64,000 bases of DNA from CAWFQB01 sp965277875 (GTDB lineage: Bacteria; Armatimonadota; Chthonomonadetes; Chthonomonadales; Chthonomonadaceae), in NCBI GenBank assembly GCA_965277875.1, contig CBDIDV010000002.1, positions 6,014,001 through 6,078,000 on the forward strand. The letters are read 5' to 3'. Both the position numbers and the translations under genes were made by a program. The notes below the pieces were generated by a model. The model ran no database searches, was not told the DNA's origin, and worked only from the letters and a program-made list of their open reading frames with translations. Shown one piece after another: positions 61,456 to 64,000 of this stretch. Position 1 is the first letter of the stretch. Every line of letters begins with the position of its first letter.

Positions 61456-62088
61456 ATGCCCAACGCCAGAGACCTGCGACTGCAAGCGGATTACGAACAG
61501 GTGCGCGCCCTGGCACGGCGCAGCGAGGGGCGGCTGACCCTCGACAGCACACGCGGACGCCCGCCCGACGAGTATGTCCTGACCTACCATTGCCGCACCA
61601 TCGAAGCCCTGCGCGACGGCAAGCCTGTATACCGCACTATGAGCCGGGTGCGTATCAAGCTGCCCGCCCGCTATCCCCTGCCGTCCGCCGCGCCCGTGTG
61701 CGAACTGCAAACGCCGGTTTTTAATCCGCATGTGTATGCCAATCGCGTGGTCTGTATGGGAAGCTGGCAGACAAGCGAGTATCTGGAAGACGTGGTTTTA
61801 AGGCTGGGCGCGATGCTGCAATTCGACCGCCGCTACATGAGTGTGCTGGATCCGGCCAATGAGCAGGCGATGTACTGGGTCACGCAAAATCTGCTGTTGC
61901 TGCCGACCGATGACATAACTTTTCTGGGCAACGAATTTGCCGCCCGGAGCGTAGACGCTGCCAAACCCGATGACGGCCTGCCCTTGATAAGCGATTGGAT
62001 GCGGCAGACTGGCGGCAAAGAACGCGCCGAGGAAGCGTTCACAGGCCTTGTGGAAGACACGTCCCTGATCTGGCAGGACATCGAGTAG
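61456..62088 (+). CDS. E2/UBC-like conjugating enzyme
   Basis: 210 residues from ATG 61456. UBC-fold features: a strand rich in basic residues (YRTMSRVRIKLPARYP), the PLPSAAPVCELQTPVFNPH stretch before the active site, and the candidate catalytic Cys100 in NRVVCMGSW, followed by the EYLEDVVLRLGAMLQFD helix. Where eukaryotic E2s have HPN this protein has N90-P91-H92, eight residues before the Cys. A C-terminal extension of about 60 residues (DWMRQTGGKERAEEAF) is helical. Tightly packed in the operon. Confidence 0.85.
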   Translation: MPNARDLRLQADYEQVRALARRSEGRLTLDSTRGRPPDEYVLTYHCRTIEALRDGKPVYRTMSRVRIKLPARYPLPSAAPVCELQTPVFNPHVYANRVVCMGSWQTSEYLEDVVLRLGAMLQFDRRYMSVLDPANEQAMYWVTQNLLLLPTDDITFLGNEFAARSVDAAKPDDGLPLISDWMRQTGGKERAEEAFTGLVEDTSLIWQDIE

Positions 62089-62198
62089 CACAGCACATTA
62101 TAGAGGCACCGCTGTATTGCGTCCAATATGACGCTTGTCGGCTGCGCCGACTCCGAGATGGGTACGTTCTCTGTGCCCGTCCCGACCGAAAGCGAGAT

Positions 62199-62762
62199 AT
62201 GGAAGAAGACGGCATCGAGTGGGAAGACAGCGACGACGGGTATCAGCCCACTCCCATAAACGCCCCGGCGTTTGTGCGAACGCTTGGCCTGGCGCGGCTG
62301 CCTGTCATGCTGGCGAGTCAGGTCTACATTTTCGTGTCCCATTCCATTTTGGACAAGATCACCGCGCATCTAAAGAGCAATGTCAAAGTGGAACAGGGCG
62401 GTTTGATTTTGGGACAGGCGTTTGTGGACGCCACCCTCGGCACATACCTGCTGCGTATCCACGACGCCCTGCCCGCCCCGGACGGCATCGAAACCCCCAC
62501 GTTCTTCGGCTACACCACGGCAAGCTGGCACACCCTGGCCCCGCAGGTCGCCCAAATGCACCCCGACTGGACACTGCTGGGCAGCTACCACTCGCACCCC
62601 GACATGGGCGTCTTCCTCTCCGAGACCGACCTGGACACGCAGGACACCATCTTTTCCGCCGACTGGCAGCTTGCCCTCGTCGTTGACCCCGTGCGCGACG
62701 AGATCGGCTTCTTTACGGGCCGCGACGGTACGCCCTGCGCCGACTGGTACTTTTTGGAATAG
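62199..62762 (+). CDS. JAB/JAMM metallopeptidase (deubiquitinase-like)
   Basis: 187 residues from ATG 62199; upstream codons back to the E2 stop are open but carry no typical sequence. The JAMM motif is complete: E65 (KVEQGGLILG), H131-S-H133 and S141-x2-D144 in GSYHSHPDMGVFLSETDLD. Zinc-dependent JAMM enzymes cut after the C-terminal Gly of ubiquitin-like proteins, either maturing the precursor or removing the modifier. Last gene of the operon, 110 nt after the E2. Confidence 0.92.
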   Translation: MEEDGIEWEDSDDGYQPTPINAPAFVRTLGLARLPVMLASQVYIFVSHSILDKITAHLKSNVKVEQGGLILGQAFVDATLGTYLLRIHDALPAPDGIETPTFFGYTTASWHTLAPQVAQMHPDWTLLGSYHSHPDMGVFLSETDLDTQDTIFSADWQLALVVDPVRDEIGFFTGRDGTPCADWYFLE

Positions 62763-62808
62763 TCCGACACAATCGGCGCAGGATAAAAGCCGGAGAAGCA
62801 GCGAACGC

Positions 62809-64000
62809 TCAGGGACGCTTCTTGACGGTAATGGATTGTCTTCTTGCCAGGCGGACTTCAAGCGTATTGTTCGCGGTGCTGAATGTCAGCGGCGCGGGCG
62901 ATGCCGCCAGCAAACGGCTTACGGCCTTCTCCAAAGTCAGATCGCTGCCGCTTACGGTGACATCGAGCATGTGCAGATCGGAATCAAGCGTGCATCCCAT
63001 CTTCGAGCCGGATAGCAGCGCTTTGAAGGCAACATAAAGATCCATCTTATGGAAGCCGAACCAGTGGTGCATTACGGGCGCAGACGCGGGCGCAAGCGCC
63101 AGGGGATCGGGCAGTACCGTATACGCGAGTTGGCGGGCTTCAATGCCTGCCGTCGCCTGCAAGCCTTCAATGGCCTCTATTCCCTCTCCTCCCCTCGTGA
63201 TTTGTAGGCACAGCATCGGGTCAACAGACGCGGAGCGCAGCAGATGCACGACCGCCTGTTCCAGAGGCACATCGCGCATGGCGAAATTCATGCGCGGCGT
63301 GGCGCCAACGCCCGTAGGCAGCGTAAACGCGTAATTGACGCCCGCCTGCGTAAACATCTGTTCAAGGGCCGCGTCGGGGTGTTCATCGCGGATCACGACC
63401 GACTTGATGACGGGCTGCGGATTGTAAGACGGCAGGCCGACAGGCGCTCCGGCCTCCGAGGATTTTGCGTTCTTCAGCGCGATGATGTAAACGCCCTTGT
63501 CAACACGATACGTCAACTGCGATTTCTGGCCCGGAACGGATGCGAGCAGCAGGCCGAGTTTCGTGTCGAGCGTGGTATCGTCTGCATTGAAGGTCAGGGG
63601 GTCGCGATACGCGGTCACGGCGGGGTCAATCCGATAGCGCGCATGTTCCGCCATGAACATAAAGCGCACCACTTCCTCAAAGGGCCTGCCTTTTATGTCA
63701 AAGGGATAAGGCTTGGGTTTCTTTGCGGGCGTGGGACGGCGCGGCGCACCTGTAAACCCCACCACATACATGCCGTTTTCCAAATGAAAAGTCATGGGCG
63801 GGTTTGCTTGACTGAGCAGCGCTGTCAACCCATCCTGAAGCGTTCCATTGTCCATGTCCATGTTGACGAGTGCATCAGGATCTAATTGCGCCGCCAGGTT
63901 GGGGGGAAGCCGGAAGGACACGTTTGTTGTGCGGAACACCATGTCGAGGGCGGCGGCAAAAGGGACATTGTTGATGTGCGCGGTCAGAGGCGGGTTCAGC
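62809..64000 (-). CDS. Secretin/STN-type repeat protein (cut by window edge)
   Basis: At least 397 residues. The frame stays open to the right edge (LNPPLTAHINNVPFAAALDM precedes the first in-window ATG at 63942), so the start lies outside. Several repeats of the form (P/x)-(F/L)-(N/D)..DVPLEQAVVHLL and PLTFNADDTTLDTKLGLLL match the STN / secretin short N-domain seen in PilQ, GspD and TonB receptors. No secretin barrel follows; it ends at VRLARRQSITVKKRP. It may be a periplasmic adaptor or a truncated PilQ-like protein. Convergent with the ubiquitin-like operon. Confidence 0.7.
   Translation of the reverse strand, partial: LNPPLTAHINNVPFAAALDMVFRTTNVSFRLPPNLAAQLDPDALVNMDMDNGTLQDGLTALLSQANPPMTFHLENGMYVVGFTGAPRRPTPAKKPKPYPFDIKGRPFEEVVRFMFMAEHARYRIDPAVTAYRDPLTFNADDTTLDTKLGLLLASVPGQKSQLTYRVDKGVYIIALKNAKSSEAGAPVGLPSYNPQPVIKSVVIRDEHPDAALEQMFTQAGVNYAFTLPTGVGATPRMNFAMRDVPLEQAVVHLLRSASVDPMLCLQITRGGEGIEAIEGLQATAGIEARQLAYTVLPDPLALAPASAPVMHHWFGFHKMDLYVAFKALLSGSKMGCTLDSDLHMLDVTVSGSDLTLEKAVSRLLAASPAPLTFSTANNTLEVRLARRQSITVKKRP

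Noticed and set aside
1..64000. tRNA or rRNA genes
   Set aside because: No cloverleaf with a GGTTC-type T-arm or rRNA core sequence was recognised; a dedicated scan could still find a tRNA missed by eye.

Overview
The window is a chromosome segment from a GC-rich bacterium that appears to have two membranes: it carries an OstA/LptD-like outer-membrane assembly protein, a secretin/STN-type repeat protein and a lipoprotein-anchored SPFH protein. Gene content (dimeric-type GlyRS, Rel, CBS-containing Mn pyrophosphatase, PEP carboxylase, ComEA) is ordinary housekeeping. Many unfamiliar secreted proteins and frequent TTG/GTG starts would fit Armatimonadota or a relative, but that placement is only a guess from gene content. 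Layout: 1-17.9 kb is backbone: an AAA ATPase (cut by the edge), a HerA-type ATPase, an LptD-like protein, glycyl-tRNA synthetase, a GH30-like glycosidase, PEP carboxylase, a membrane protein, a YiiX-like papain-fold protein, two overlapping SPFH genes, an ISKra4-type IS, and the 5' part of comEA. At 17,922 comEA is cut by a 28.6-kb integrative element, and its 3' part resumes at 46,527. Both junctions can be read: an AA dinucleotide lies between a perfect CCGCA/TGCGG attB dyad, and the element ends carry symmetric arms with TATACTAAC/GTTAGTATA exactly 14 nt from the core. The element has lower GC than its surroundings, especially beyond 28 kb. It carries a large serine integrase whose 3' end crosses attL, a complete type I restriction-modification system, an XRE regulator with a 27-bp palindromic operator, a Cas4-like Fe-S nuclease, two tandem HEPN-motif paralogues, a three-gene operon of unknown function, a nuclease-STAND ATPase translationally coupled to a HEAT-repeat protein, a second large serine recombinase, a frameshifted SufR-like regulator and a PIN-domain protein. 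It is best read as a mobile defence island. From 46.7 to 58.9 kb the backbone continues: a PIN toxin-antitoxin pair abutting a truncated permease-prefix gene, PadR, Rel, a secreted protein, Mn pyrophosphatase, aldehyde dehydrogenase, a ClpC-N-domain gene split by a 1,403-bp IS with 7-bp target duplications, and a double GNAT protein. From 58.97 to 62.76 kb, five co-directional genes form a ubiquitin-like conjugation operon: a SWIM plus RING-like zinc protein, an E1/ThiF enzyme, a YukD-like ubiquitin-fold protein, an E2/UBC-like protein and a JAB/JAMM peptidase. This complete bacterial E1-Ubl-E2-JAMM set with a zinc protein in the place where an E3 would be expected is the most exciting feature. 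A further theme is several sequence-unrelated families of short inverted-arm palindromes. They lie between genes and also inside coding sequence, where they form the signal-peptide region of the glycosidase, a linker in the LptD-like protein and the N-terminal tail of the E1.
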